Both the position numbers and the translations under genes were made by a program. The notes beneath the pieces were generated by a model that was given only the letters and a program-made list of their open reading frames with translations, was not told the origin of the DNA and made no database searches. A stretch of 64,000 nt of DNA from Furcasterigmium furcatum. Taxonomy: Eukaryota; Ascomycota; Sordariomycetes; Glomerellales; Plectosphaerellaceae. The stretch is from positions 5,367,626-5,431,625 of the forward strand of contig BCIA01000002.1 in the NCBI GenBank assembly GCA_001599815.1. The letters are read 5' to 3'. This document shows, one piece after another, positions 33,476 to 45,484 of this stretch. How positions within the stretch are numbered: the stretch's first letter is position 1; each line of letters opens with the position of its first letter.

Positions 33476-36400
33476 TTGTTGACGGGGGGGACGGGGGGCT
33501 GCTGAAGGGAGACGACCCTACATACTTTCGCTACCTTTTTCCTACGTATTCTGGGATATCATGTACATCACGGGGCGGTGCATTAATGGCTGACGAGGAA
33601 CGCTGATACCCACGGAAGAGATCTATAGGATCACCACAGTTTCTTTTTTATTGTATAGTATACAGCCGATAGAGGGCGTACGGGTCGCTTCAGCATCGCC
33701 ATGAAAAGGGGCTTCATCGGAGCGGGTTTCCTCAATCACATGCATCTTCTTTCTCGCCCGTCTTTCGATTCACCTTGAGGTCGATAACAAGAAAGACTCA
33801 TCCCCTGAAACAGACTACATATTGATGGCTGTCCTCGGGGCGGCCGACGCAGGTCTAGTCTACACTGGCCGCAGAAACATGTTTCTCTCATCCCGCCTCG
33901 CGTCTTGCTTTCGGTCCGGCAGTCTCGTGGGAGCCGGCATGCTGCAGTCGCGGGATCCTTCATCCACGATGTGCTCGCGGAGTGGCTCGTGCCACCTCCC
34001 TCCAGCAGATACCAGCCGTGGTCCTGGGACGCCCTCAGCAAGCCACGGGCTCTTGGCGGGGAGGTCACCATGACCGCTCCGCTGTCACTGCGCCCATAAG
34101 ATGGGCTCCTATTGCTCGAGGCATATCAGGTGGCTATTATAGCCAGGACCCGGGCAGATCATGGACTGCGCAGTGGCCCGGCCTCCACCGACTTGTAACC
34201 CGTCAGTTTCCCACCATGAAGACGACCCGGTCCTCGACCGTCTCATCTTAACAGCCCCTGATCCTGGCTGTCCCGTGCTGGAGTGTTGCTGAAGATCCCT
34301 TGGTGGTGGGAGGCATGGCCGGAGGCTGGCCAGAGCGCCCACCACCGCCTGTGCCGCGGGACAGGACGGAGGGTCAGAAGACTTCTCGAACCGTGCGCCA
34401 TCTTTTCCATTTGGCTCTCGAGACGTAAATGCTATGCATCTGAGTGGAGTGGGAGGGCATGGAAAACCGCCGAGTTGGAGGAGGCCGCCTTATCTCTCTG
34501 CCTCTGCCGCGTCGTTCGAGGGGGGCGAACACATGCCGGCGCGGCAGGCCGGCGAACGAGGCGCTCTTGGCCCTCTCTCCGCCGTCTGACCGTCGTCTTG
34601 ACAGGTGTTTGACGAAGTTTACGTCCCCACGAGGCACGGTGGTCTCCGAGGACGAATCGCCATGTCTCGGCCCTGTCACCGTCATTGGGGAGTTTCGCCA
34701 GTGGCAGCCTTGACAGGAGTCATCCTTGTCGGGGCCACGTTCTTGGGGGCTGAACGCTGATCCTGCTATCGACATGGAACGGCCATGTCCCTACCGGCCG
34801 AGACAAGCTCGGGCCTGGGGAGCTTCGTTCCGGGACATGGCGAGAACAGCCCCCGGCAAGGCGTCTTTCTTGAGACGAAAGCTGGAGGAGCCGGACTTTA
34901 GGAGTGTTCCCAGGGTCGAGCCCCCCAACACGCAGCGAACCCGTTGCACGGGACTGGGCACGATAGTCTATACCTGCCTTGCCGTTGTTAGGGGCTCCCC
35001 CTAACCGCAAGCGTAGATGGCAAGGCTTACCGGTCGAGGTGACAGGATGCGGGGAAGATGATGGGAAATGAGCGATCTAGATGACAGGACACGGCGCCAG
35101 GGGCTTGGGACTTGGACGAAAAGGGGTAATCGACCGGGGATGTGAGACGGGCTGCCTGCACGACCGCACACCCTCGCCGCTGAAGGATCAACTGGTTCCA
35201 GTTCTCGGGGGGGCAGAAGATCTCTGGGACCAGATCAGTGTGTGTGTGTGCGACCTGAAGCAGCCTATGGCCCGTGGCGGGCTGGCCTGACCAGATCGCG
35301 GGCCATCGTGGGTGCTGTAAGTGTCCTGTACAGGAGGAAGTACTGTACCTTGGGGACAAATAGACACGGTAGCTCTCGCACTAAGAGACGCACTACCGGC
35401 TCAAGTCCCGAAATGGTGTCCGCCCCGAAATCCCGTGTGACGCTCCGATGCAAGTCAACACCACCACCAACGACCACGGTAAATATGGATGGACGTGTGT
35501 AAACGAGTCCCTCACTTTACCCACGAAGCAGGATAGGGCGCTCAGCCCGTCACGTATGTGGCGACGAGTTGTCACAGCTCAGCTCACGTAGATTGTCAGT
35601 TCACGGACCGCGCATTCCCCTCATCGGTGAAGCAGCTTGGACTCTGGCCTTATTAGCCTGAATTATCGTCACGGGCGGCGGGCGCCCTCGCTTCCAGCTG
35701 TGTGCCAGTACGGTCGCTGTGGCATCCCGACGGCCGTCGCGAATCTGGCAGGCAAGCGGCGCATTGCTGCAACCAGAACGCCTGTATGTACGCTGTATGT
35801 AAGTCGCATGTTCGTGCCTCTTGAGTGCAGGAGGTGGCTTGCTGCCCACGAGACCTGCGCCGCGCAGCCAGAGTCTGGTTGCGAGTCTGTGCATCGTCCA
35901 GCTTGCGAGTTCGTCCCATGTCCGAGGGCCGCGTGACAGCTGCAGGCGGTGCTGTCAGTTTAATTGACCAAGACAATGACATTCCTCCAATCTGCATTCG
36001 ATCCGCCAGGTGCTGGTCTATCTCACACGGGTTGAGGTGAGTGTGAGACGGTGCCAAGGGCCTCACAATCTGAGAATAGGAGTGAGGAGTTGATCAACAT
36101 CCTGTCGATCCATGTTCCAGCGTCAGGTTCAGTGTATGTAGAGGACCTCAAAATAGCTGGCCCATCCTGAAGCAGTAACCGATACGCCCTGAGTTGTGTC
36201 AGGCTCAGTCAGTCAGTCGCAGGCCACAGCAAGACGGGGACATCGACTTACACCAAACCTCCCAATATTCGCATCCGCCATCCGCGCTTCTTGAATATCC
36301 AACTTCACACCGCCATCCGAGTTCTCCCCAAACCCGAACCCGAAGACGCAACCACTTCTGTGCCCCTCTTGCACCATGGCAACCACCACAGCATCCTCGC

Positions 36401-37748
36401 CTGTGAGGCCCTGCATGCGCCCCCCGACCGCGATGCAACCCCCCCAAGGGAATCTCGCCGGAATACCACGCTCGCTCGAACCCCTATACCCAGTGGCCCC
36501 CTTCCTATACGCCCAAAGATTCAATATGGGCGGTAACCGCGCATCCCCGCCCAAAAATCAAAAACACCAAAGTCCCGAGCCGAAACCGCTGGACCTGAGG
36601 CTCATCGCCATCACGGCCTCGGACCCCCGCCCGTCAGGCGGATCAGCGCGCCGATCAACGGTGGGCAAGGGAGGGAAAGACGGACGGGCCCAAAGCGCGC
36701 CGAAACGTGTCGAGCCGGGGCTGCAAGGGTCACGCCCGGCAGAAGGGAGGGGAGAAAGGAGAATAAAGGCGGACGACGCCGGAACATTTTTCGCAACGGC
36801 CGCTGATCGCGATGATCATGCCTCCCAAGGTCCGGCATTTGGCTGACCTCGAAACAAGGCAAAGGAAAGAAGGGCGACCGCCCCCCGGGCCCTGATCTGC
36901 GCTCTCTCTGTTTTGACTGCCACCCTCCATTTCGCCCCCTTGCCGGGTGAGATCATAATGGGCGCCGGTAGGACATTAATACAATGCATAATGGCCGTCT
37001 TATTGCTTTCTGTTGCCGTGCTGCGAGGTCACGGCCTCTGCAGCCAAGAACTTGCGCCGGTGGACGATGCGACACGGATATCTCCAGCATGTTTCCAACT
37101 CACGGGGTCTGATAGGCAGATAATAGGAGGTTCACGCCCGATGTAACGGCTTCTGCAGCAATCGTACGCTGCAGATCTAGATCTCCCAGGAAGGGATTAT
37201 CCCCGTGTTGCGTGTCACCGGCTGCGACTCTGAGGGAACGAACGAACGAACGGCTTGAGTGAGATCGGAATATTTTGTCTTGTCCTTTTGGTTGTGTGAC
37301 CCCCTCCTTCTCCTATAATCGTGACACCCCTTCCTATACAATCAAGAAACCCATTTTTTGTGAAGCCAAGAGGAGACGGGCTGGAACTCGTCCGGGAAAA
37401 CGCCATTGAGATAAACGATGATTAGGAAACCCGTGGTGCGTGATAGGCCGTGACAGCAGGCTATTGATATGCGAGACAGACGCAATGATACGCAGAGAAA
37501 CGCCGCGCGATGTACCGCTCCCCTGCGGCCACCGATGATAGTCATACATGAAGGAAGCGCCGATAGGCCGTATATAGGCTGAAAAAATAAAACAATGTGC
37601 AGAAGAAGGATTGGCGCCGACTCGGGTATCAGATACTGGTCATCCAAACAGTGAATCATGTAAGCATAAGGAGCGTCGGTAGTTGAGCATGATCAAAAAG
37701 GGGTTGAGAAGAAGAGAAAGTAAGTGTCAAGTGATGAGATGGCCGGGC
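33476..37748. other. 4.3 kb gene-poor region
   Basis: No supported gene between the CFEM-like gene and the facing Uds1 gene. GC content stays ordinary, so it does not look like decayed transposon DNA. Features noted are a short (GT)n run near 35238, a GAAC tetranucleotide run near 37236, and a 62-codon frame at 36958-37146 with a signal-peptide-like start (see findings). A 156-codon frame at 36376-36846 has no domain and chance-like composition. Confidence 0.5.
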
Positions 37749-39766
37749 TCACGGCTTGAAGACGGCGTTGGTGAGGAAGATGGGCGCCGGCTCGGCTTCA
37801 CTCTCAGCCAATATGTGAGTGGCATCGGTGGGTGTGGGTGGTGACAGGAAGGACTTCTCCTCCGCGACAGCGAGGCCCTGGAGCATCTCGTGGCTGCGGG
37901 CCCGGTGCAGCTCCTTGCGCTCGTGGTCCGACATGGGCGATGTGACCTCCTCGCGGGAGGCGGCGCTCATCTTGGTGATCTCGTTCTCCACGTCGGCAAG
38001 CAGGGCGTAGACATCGCTGTCGGCGTATACGCGGATGCTCTCGACATCCACACGTCGGCTCGCGTCAGAGTCTTGGGCGACGGCACCAGTGGGGGGGACT
38101 TCCTCGACGACGACGGGCTGCTCGAGAATGGTGCTAGGGACGTGAGGCACGACCCGCTGGGGAGAAGGGGAGTTGCTGCCGTTCCTGCATGCACTCTTGG
38201 TCGGGCTCCTGGGGGGCGTCGAGATGTTGCCAAGGCCGGCGGCAGGGCAAGGTCGGGGTCCCATGATGTGCTGCAGAGACTCGGTGGGCGAGGTGGTTGC
38301 AGCCATGGGCAGTGTGGCTGCCGCCGCCACATGCTCCAGTAGCTTCTGCCGGACACGGGATCGCCGGTTCTCGGCGTGCTCCAGCTTGGTGACCCAGTCG
38401 TCGATGGAGGAGTCGAGCTCCGCAAGTGCTTCTTCCTGCCTGAGCATGGAATCCGTGCTGAACTTGGCCATGCGAGGTGAGCGGAGGTATTGGCAGATGC
38501 GCGAGTGGAGGTTGCGGCGGCCCGCCCTCAGGGAGTTGTAGGTCCGGCGGAGGTACTCGGTGCGCTCGTCCAGCTGACGAAGCTCCTTGGACAAGGCGTC
38601 CACCTCCTCGAGGCGCAGCACCTCGAATCTCGAGACCTGACCAAAGGCTTGCTTCTGGAGTGCGGCGAGCTCGGATTGGGCGAGAACGGCAGGCGCCTCG
38701 CTGGGCTTGCAACCAGTAGGAAGCTCCTCGAATATCTTCTGCTCGGCACTCTTCGTCCGCTTCGAGTTCGAGTCCATGCGCTTGAGAGGGGCGCCGACGG
38801 CAGAGTGATCCGACCGCTTTCGAGGTCGGCCCCTCTCCATGATGCTTCCAGACTCTGAGACGCCTCGTCTGTGTCCCAGGGGCGTGGCCCGTTGGGCAGT
38901 CTCGGCGGCGCCGTCGCCAGCCGTCTGTGAAGCTGTATGCGTCGTCTTGATATCCCACGGTGCTTGGTTGCTATGGCAGTCCGGCGGCGGGGCGGATATG
39001 GGCGTAGTCAGGGTGATGTTAGAGAGGGCGATGGTGGAGGCGGCGGAAAGAGGTGCCGAAGGAGCAGTAGATGCCGTGAGGGGAGTGAAGGGTGTTCGTG
39101 CCTTGGGGGATTCGTCTACTCGAGACGAGCGGGGCGCTGAATCGACGGGGGTGCTCTCTGAGCGCAGGCGCGACTTGGAAAGCTGACGTTTGAGGGTTGT
39201 CATCATGGATGGCTGCGAGGGAGGGATGATGAGAGGAGCGAGGAGCTTGGGCGACATTGGTGGCCTGGGGCTTTCCGAGGCTGACCGTTGATGGCCGGCG
39301 CCCGAGTCAGTCACTGGAGGGGACATATCCAGCTCGGCCTTCTCGTCCAGGACGTCCTGGCCGCGAGCAGAGGCTTCTCCGGCATTCTGATGCCTCCAGC
39401 TGTGATTCCCTGGCGCGCTGATGGACCTCTCGTGAATGGGAGGCCGGCCGGGGATAGTAGCTGGCGGGATGTTAGCAGGCGCCATATGCGAGTCTCACAG
39501 AATGAAAGCTCACGAGAATCCATGGCGACCTCTTGGACCGTGGTCATGGGGCCCAGCTCTGGTACGCTCACTTTCCGGCGGCGAACGAGGGTGTGCTCCT
39601 TGATGCGGATCCTCAGCCCGACCTTCTCCTTGTCTGTCTTCTCTGCATTCTGTCCGAGGGCGAATGCCTTCGCCTTCTCGGGGTCGAGTCCCTTTACGGC
39701 GGTGGTCTGGTTTTGCCCGCCCTTGGGGAAGAGCTGGTACTTCCTCGTGTCTGCGGTCTGCTGCAT
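37749..39766 (-). CDS. Uds1-domain (up-regulated during septation) protein
   Basis: Two exons (39514-39766 and 37749-39460 on the complement) give 654 residues. The N-terminal exon contains RKYQLFPKGG, a start common to this mould family. Residues about 85-320 are Ser/Pro-rich. Residues about 320-465 form the Uds1 domain: SAEQKIFEELPTGCKPSEAP, RFEVLRLEEVDALSKELRQL, RTYNSLRAGRRNLHSRICQY, ending with AENRRSRVRQKLLEHVAAAA. The domain is predicted to be alpha-helical and was named for fission-yeast Uds1, whose expression rises during septation. The C-terminal quarter is again disordered and Pro/Ser-rich. No catalytic residues are visible. The gene is isolated by 4.3 kb on one side and 5.7 kb on the other. 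A further short upstream coding exon cannot be excluded. Confidence 0.85.
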
Positions 39767-42700
39767 CCTCCAAACGTGGGGCTTCTGCTCTGATGTTGAG
39801 GATGAGGTTGAGGATGCCTATATGTTGAAACAAAATTGCAGTGTTAGTGATTCCGTGGCATGGGCTAAATCGAAGAGACGAGTCGGGAGGAACGGCGGAG
39901 GCTGCTGCAGCTTCAGACGAACCGGTGGGTGCTTGCGGGACGTACCATCTCTATGGAAGGTGCCGGAGAGGGCGGTTTGGATATATGAGCGGCGAGAGGT
40001 GTGGAGGTTGCTGTCTTGTCGAGGTCCGTCTCGACCATGCATGAAGCAATGTGCGCCATGAGCAAGTATGTGAAGGTACTTGACAAGTGCGTCTAGTCCG
40101 GGGTCCTGGGTTAGAAATAGATGGAATGCAGCTTCACCCGGGACGCCAGTCTGAGCCAGGCTGGAACCAGTCGAAACAGAGGGTATAAGAAATGCCAGTC
40201 TATAGCGGGCACCGGATGACTGACGCTATATATGTCTCATGCGAGCAGGGAGAGGAAAAGGAAAAGAAAGCCCATGGATCCAACACGGCCACCGTCGAGC
40301 AAGCAAAAGCACGAACCCATCAGCATGGTCCCCCCCGTGGACATGCAGGCCCATGTCTGTTTCCTGACAGGGAGTCTTGCACAGTCGTCTTGGCCCGGAC
40401 AGGGGGGCGGACAGGAGGGGGGCGAAAGAGAGGTACAGTACTTGGTACTCGTACTCATGCGCCTCCTGGATTCGAGAAGGGCGAGATGCTGCAGCCACCA
40501 GCGGCCGCGAGGTACCGTAGCGTGTGTACATACTTACTCGAGGGACTCGGACGTGCGTGCGTCCAGCTGGACTCGTGCCGCCGTCGAGCCGTCCGAATCG
40601 TCGTCCTCTCGAGCGCCAGAAAAGGGAGAGACGGGAGCCTTCTGAGACGAGGCATCAGGGCCGAGATTGAGAGCCCACCAGAAGGTGGTCACTGCGGAGA
40701 AGCATCTGTGTCAACCAGAGGTCCCGCGGGAGGTGGGTGTCTGTGGTGGTGGCAGAGTCGGTGGCCCAGCTTTGCTTTCTGCATGGAAGCCGGACATGAA
40801 ACCGCTTAAGCCCCGCCCCTGCCAGGGACCATGCGCTCGCTTCCCCACTGCCCACCGGGTTCGGGCCCTTTGTACAGGGGATATGCTCCCCACTCCCACC
40901 CGGAGCGACAGGGGTCCTACCGGCCGACTAGCAGGGTCAGGGGTTCCTGGCCCGCCATGGATGGCATGGATCTTTCCGGCCGCCGCCGGGCTGGCCCTCG
41001 TCGAGTCGAGAGTCGAGTTGAATCGCCCCTCAGCTGGCAGCAAACTCCTCGGCCGTCAGTGAGTGACTCCTGCAAGCGAGCAGACCTGCCATCCGCCCCC
41101 CCCTGGCTCGTTGACGTCGCCGGTAAATGAGAAGGGTTTGTGCTTCGCTCTCCATCTCGTCACAGTCGCACTCGACGCAGTTGTCATGCTTCTGTCAGCT
41201 TTGTCTCTGCATTCATCACTCTGCCTCCCCCTGACGAGAATGAGTGCGCTTCTCATGTATGTGATGTGCTGCATGTATGACGGTGGGGAGCACTGTAAGT
41301 GCGTCGCGAACGGTCCTGACGTCGTCGTCGTCCAGGCTATCGCGGGCCGTCCATCGGCCTGATACTGGGGCGGCTCCCCTCCTACCACCGCCGTCATATG
41401 TAATAATTATCTGCTTCGGGCGCTTCCTGACTCGGAGCGCGCCAAGCTGGTGCTCCTAATCGAAGCGGATGAAACCGACTCGCGCCGTCGTCCGGGTCGG
41501 CCGCACACGTATGCAACCACTTAAGCAATGGCCCAGTCCTGTCAAGTCCGTCGCATGGACGGACGTGCTGGGCACCGGACTTGATACGCACGTTTGGATA
41601 TCAGCAAGTGCCGGTCTCTCGCCTCTCGAACCCCGCGCTATGTTTTGCTTGAATCAGCAGGCCCTGCCGATCTCCGAGGGCCCCCTTTGCCTGGCAGACG
41701 CGGCTATCCTACATTTTGCCGCGGGGTCGAGATGATGACGAGGGATCCCACGTTTCGAGAAACAGTGTAATTTTGCCACTCCGATCATGGGGGAGGGTCG
41801 AGGACAATGTCCAGTCTTCAGTCCAAGCCGAGAGCAAGTTCTCGCATTTGAGCTCATGGTCCCGAAAGGTCCCTCGCCTCAGTCATCCGTCGGGGCTTCG
41901 GTAGCTGGTTCGTCGCTCAGACCCTGCCTTAGTTCGGCCTTGTCCGCCGCCTGCTTGATCTTGGCCACCAACGTGAATCAGGCGCCCTCGAACATCCTGA
42001 GCCAAGGCCGGAAGAAACGGCAGGGAAGAGGCGATGGCTTCATGTGATCATGCTCTGGGTATGCGAATCGGAGTGTGCTTTGCACGGACAGACAAAAATG
42101 GCCGTAGCAGCTAGATGGGCGATGTCGTATCTCCTTCATGCGTCTGCGCGCATCTGTGCTGCTCGAGTCTTCTCCGAGTCAAGATAGCGACGGTCTGTAC
42201 CCAGACTTGGTAACCTCCGTCCGTGATCGAGAACAGCAAGTCGCAACGAAGTCCGCTTTTGATGGTGCCGGCGGCATTGACCATGGCATGCTCAGCATGA
42301 ATGTTTGCGAAACAGACCAAAGAACAGTCCGTGACCTCTCCACCGGAGAAATCTTTCGGAGAATTGACCTGTCCGTGATGGCTTCTCTCGGACCACCCTT
42401 TCCGCTTGGCTTCGAGTCAGTCTCCATCATCAGTCGAAAGCTAAGTGACAGAGGAGGCGGATTGCTTTTTGGGGCGTCGACAGCCGAGAATATTCGGCCG
42501 AGCGAGCATGAGTCGCTCGTTGCTACCTCAGTCGTCAGCATCGTGCAAGCTTGGACCTCTTCGACTCCATCTGTGGTGTTCGGTGTGAGGGGCAACATAC
42601 TACTTGTATACTAGCCCATATCCCGTCACACCCGTGCACCTCGAGGTTGGACCCTTTGGAGATCCGACATCAGGCCACCGTCGATCTTGATCGACATCGT

Positions 42701-45484
42701 TGACGGGACATCCCAGCTTCCCACACTCAACTCCTCATCTCGTTCGTATCAGGTTTCGCTGTCGTGACGAAGTCATGCCCGATTCCGTCAGTCGGTCACT
42801 CTCCGGGTGACGCTTGAGCGCGACGGCCACACCCACGAAGAATAAGTACCTGAGTCTGAAGTGATGGACGGACATGGAACATCCAATTAGCGACTTGGGA
42901 ACAGAAATCAAATGAACCTGTTTCTCGCGCCTCAGGATTCCAGACTCATGAAGCTCTTTCCGTGCATGTGTCAGAAATCAAAGCCATGCTGGGGAGACGA
43001 GGTCATTGCGGAGTATCGTTGACTTGGTATTTGGCGATGCGGAAACCCTGGGGAGTGATCTGCTTCGGCACTCAGGCTGATCCCCCACTCGTGTTTCGTC
43101 GCATGTTTGAATGTTGAGGCTTGCAACAGCTGATGCAAGGGTATGATCGCGCCCGGGCAAACAGGCAAAGAGGAGTCAACCAACGAAGTGTTGATAGCGT
43201 TTCGAAACGATGCTCACAGCGGCTTGCCAAGAATGACCATGCGCCGACTTCATCAAAGATAGACAGGAACCAGGGCAGGTAAGTTCGCCGCTGGCAGCTT
43301 TGACATTGGCACTGCGCGGTGTCGAGCCCACCATAAAACATCCACGGTGGACAGTGTTAATGGGTCTCAACATGTCGAAAAGACCATCTGCAATGGCGGC
43401 TGGAGCCGACCTGCGGGAGCCTCTCTGCATAGGACAATTTTCATCTGAAGTGGCTTCGACCCGCAAACCCCTTTCCCAAGTTTCGCCTAAAGAATGTGCG
43501 TCCGCACAAAAGTCTCCGGCTCCGAGTGCCCGCATGTTGCTGACAGGAAGCGTTCGCAGGAGGTGACCCAAAAATGGCGAGCCTCTTGGGTGCTTTCCCG
43601 GCAGCGCACATTATCTGAATTAGGCTTCTCGTCCGTGGTTTGGGTCGTGATCCTTGTCGGGCCCGTCAGCCGGGCGACGGGCCCTTGCTTGATCCCCTGA
43701 CATCAGATGGATGAGGTCGTCAGGGAACACATCCCTAGACTCTCGATATCGACACAGCACAGGACGGCGAGTTTCCTGCCGCGGCGAAACTTGTACCATA
43801 AGTGTGTTGCTCAGCGGAGAAAGGTGTTGGCAAGATGGGGCGGGTATCGGGGATGTCGTTACCATAAGCGACTGGCTGGTTGCTGAGGCGTTTTGTCTGT
43901 GCGTTGAACGCCCGGCCAATCTGAGAGCAAGATGCCATCGCCAGTGGCTTCTGATCGAGACTCCAGCACATAAGCGAATCCTTCGACCGTTGGAAGGGAC
44001 CGTGCTCAGGGACTGCCAGACTGGACTTGAAGGTCTCTTGCGGACTGCGGGAACCTTTGCCCCGTGGTCTGTCGCCAGCAACTCGGCACCAGCAGGGCTT
44101 CCCATAATGCCTGGCGATTTTAGACTGCCGCAGCTTAATCCTTCGAGTTCCCAATGTGTTCTTGGAATCGCGGTGAGAGCCACCGTTCGTACCTGGAAAC
44201 AACGAGTGTGACTTGGAGAGGTGAAACTGGTTTCGATGTTTCGACCCGATCTCTAGCGCTGAATTGGCGAGAGCCGTCAGTTGGAGGCCGTGTTTCAAAT
44301 GTCCCAGCGCTTCGGCCAGCAGAAAGTTGGGGCCCTTGGGGTATATTTCGTGCAGATATTGACAGGTGTATCCATGTCCTTCGCTTGGACGACCGGACAG
44401 GGCGCCCCCGCTAGCGCGATGGGCGTTGGAGAGCTTCTAGGGACCCTTGAGGTCAGTTGGCATCTTGGCAGCACAGTTCGCAGGAGCAATCCGCGGGTGT
44501 GATAGGAACCCATTCCGGTGCAGCAGCTCGCAGGGTCACTCCCACCGTGACGCGCGATGTCACCAAAGCCAGGGCTGGTGTGCTAGATTGTGACTCTGGA
44601 AGAGTCTGAGACGTCAAGATGGTGACAAGCGAGACAGCGTGAGTCCTTCGTGGGGGTTGTCGCTGCCTTCGCAGATGGTGAGATCTGTTTGTTCGAGTCG
44701 AGAGACCGGCAATTCCCAAGTGAGGTGCGTTGGCGTGTATGTAAAGAAGGGGTAATTAGGCCCCGTCAATGCTTGAGCATCGCGAAATTGGTTGTATCCA
44801 CGGGTCGCCGGGTGCTTCCATCATTGATCCAGAAGGTGCCGAGCTGCCAGGCTCGGCTTTGTCCTAATCTGAAACATGACTTGGCGATACCAGGGGAGCA
44901 ATACCAGATTATCGTGATCCGGCCAGGCGTGACCACTTTGGCGGGAGGAATCAGGCCATTCCAGATAGCGGGGGGTTGCGGCATTACTTGAAAAGGAGGC
45001 TGATCTCCGCGAAGTATTGATTGAAGGGCCAGGAGGCATGTTCATGACAGGCTCGGCTTTGCGACTATTGACGTGATGACCGAGGGGCTCACAACGCGAC
45101 AGCCGAGCCGTGGACTCGGGGCGAGAATGACAAGACGAGCGGAAGTCAAGGAGGGAAGACCATAATGGTTTCGAACCGATCAACATCGGTGAGAGTACAA
45201 GGTGCCAGAAGTTGATGAAGGCAGTCGACGTTGTGGGATGGAAGTTTATTCCGCCGTATTATTACATACGGTAGAAAGGTTTCTGGGTTTAGTTCGTTCC
45301 ATTACAGGCAGCCACAGTCATTAAGGTTCACGTGACTTCGCATCTCGTGGTGCCCGCTGCACGCGCTCTGGGAGACGCGTTCACCCCACCACGACTCTCG
45401 ACGTCGGAAACAAGCCATCGGTCTCTCTCCATCAACATTCCAAGGACAACCAACCGGCTTGGACACCAGCGATGCGACGCCAAC
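39767..45484. other. 5.7 kb gene-poor divergent region
   Basis: The longest stretch without a supported gene, upstream of both the Uds1 gene and the SNF2 gene. Several frames of 100-190 codons occur on both strands (for example 42138-42614 plus, 42179-42598 complement, and 43620-44298 complement) but overlap each other, lack domains and show no consistent splice structure. No tRNA, rRNA or transposon sequence was recognised. Confidence 0.5.

Noticed and set aside
36376..36846. 156-codon frame in the 4.3 kb gene-poor region
   Set aside because: Pro/Arg-rich composition, no domain, and no supporting splice sites or conserved motif.
43620..44298. Overlapping frames of about 190 codons on both strands
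   Set aside because: They overlap in three frames, none with a domain or plausible exon chain.
45155..45185. tRNA B-box-like sequence (GGTTTCGAACCG)
   Set aside because: It is a palindromic match with an extra base, no A-box lies at the right distance and no cloverleaf arms could be drawn. Other GGTTC-like matches in the window failed in the same way.
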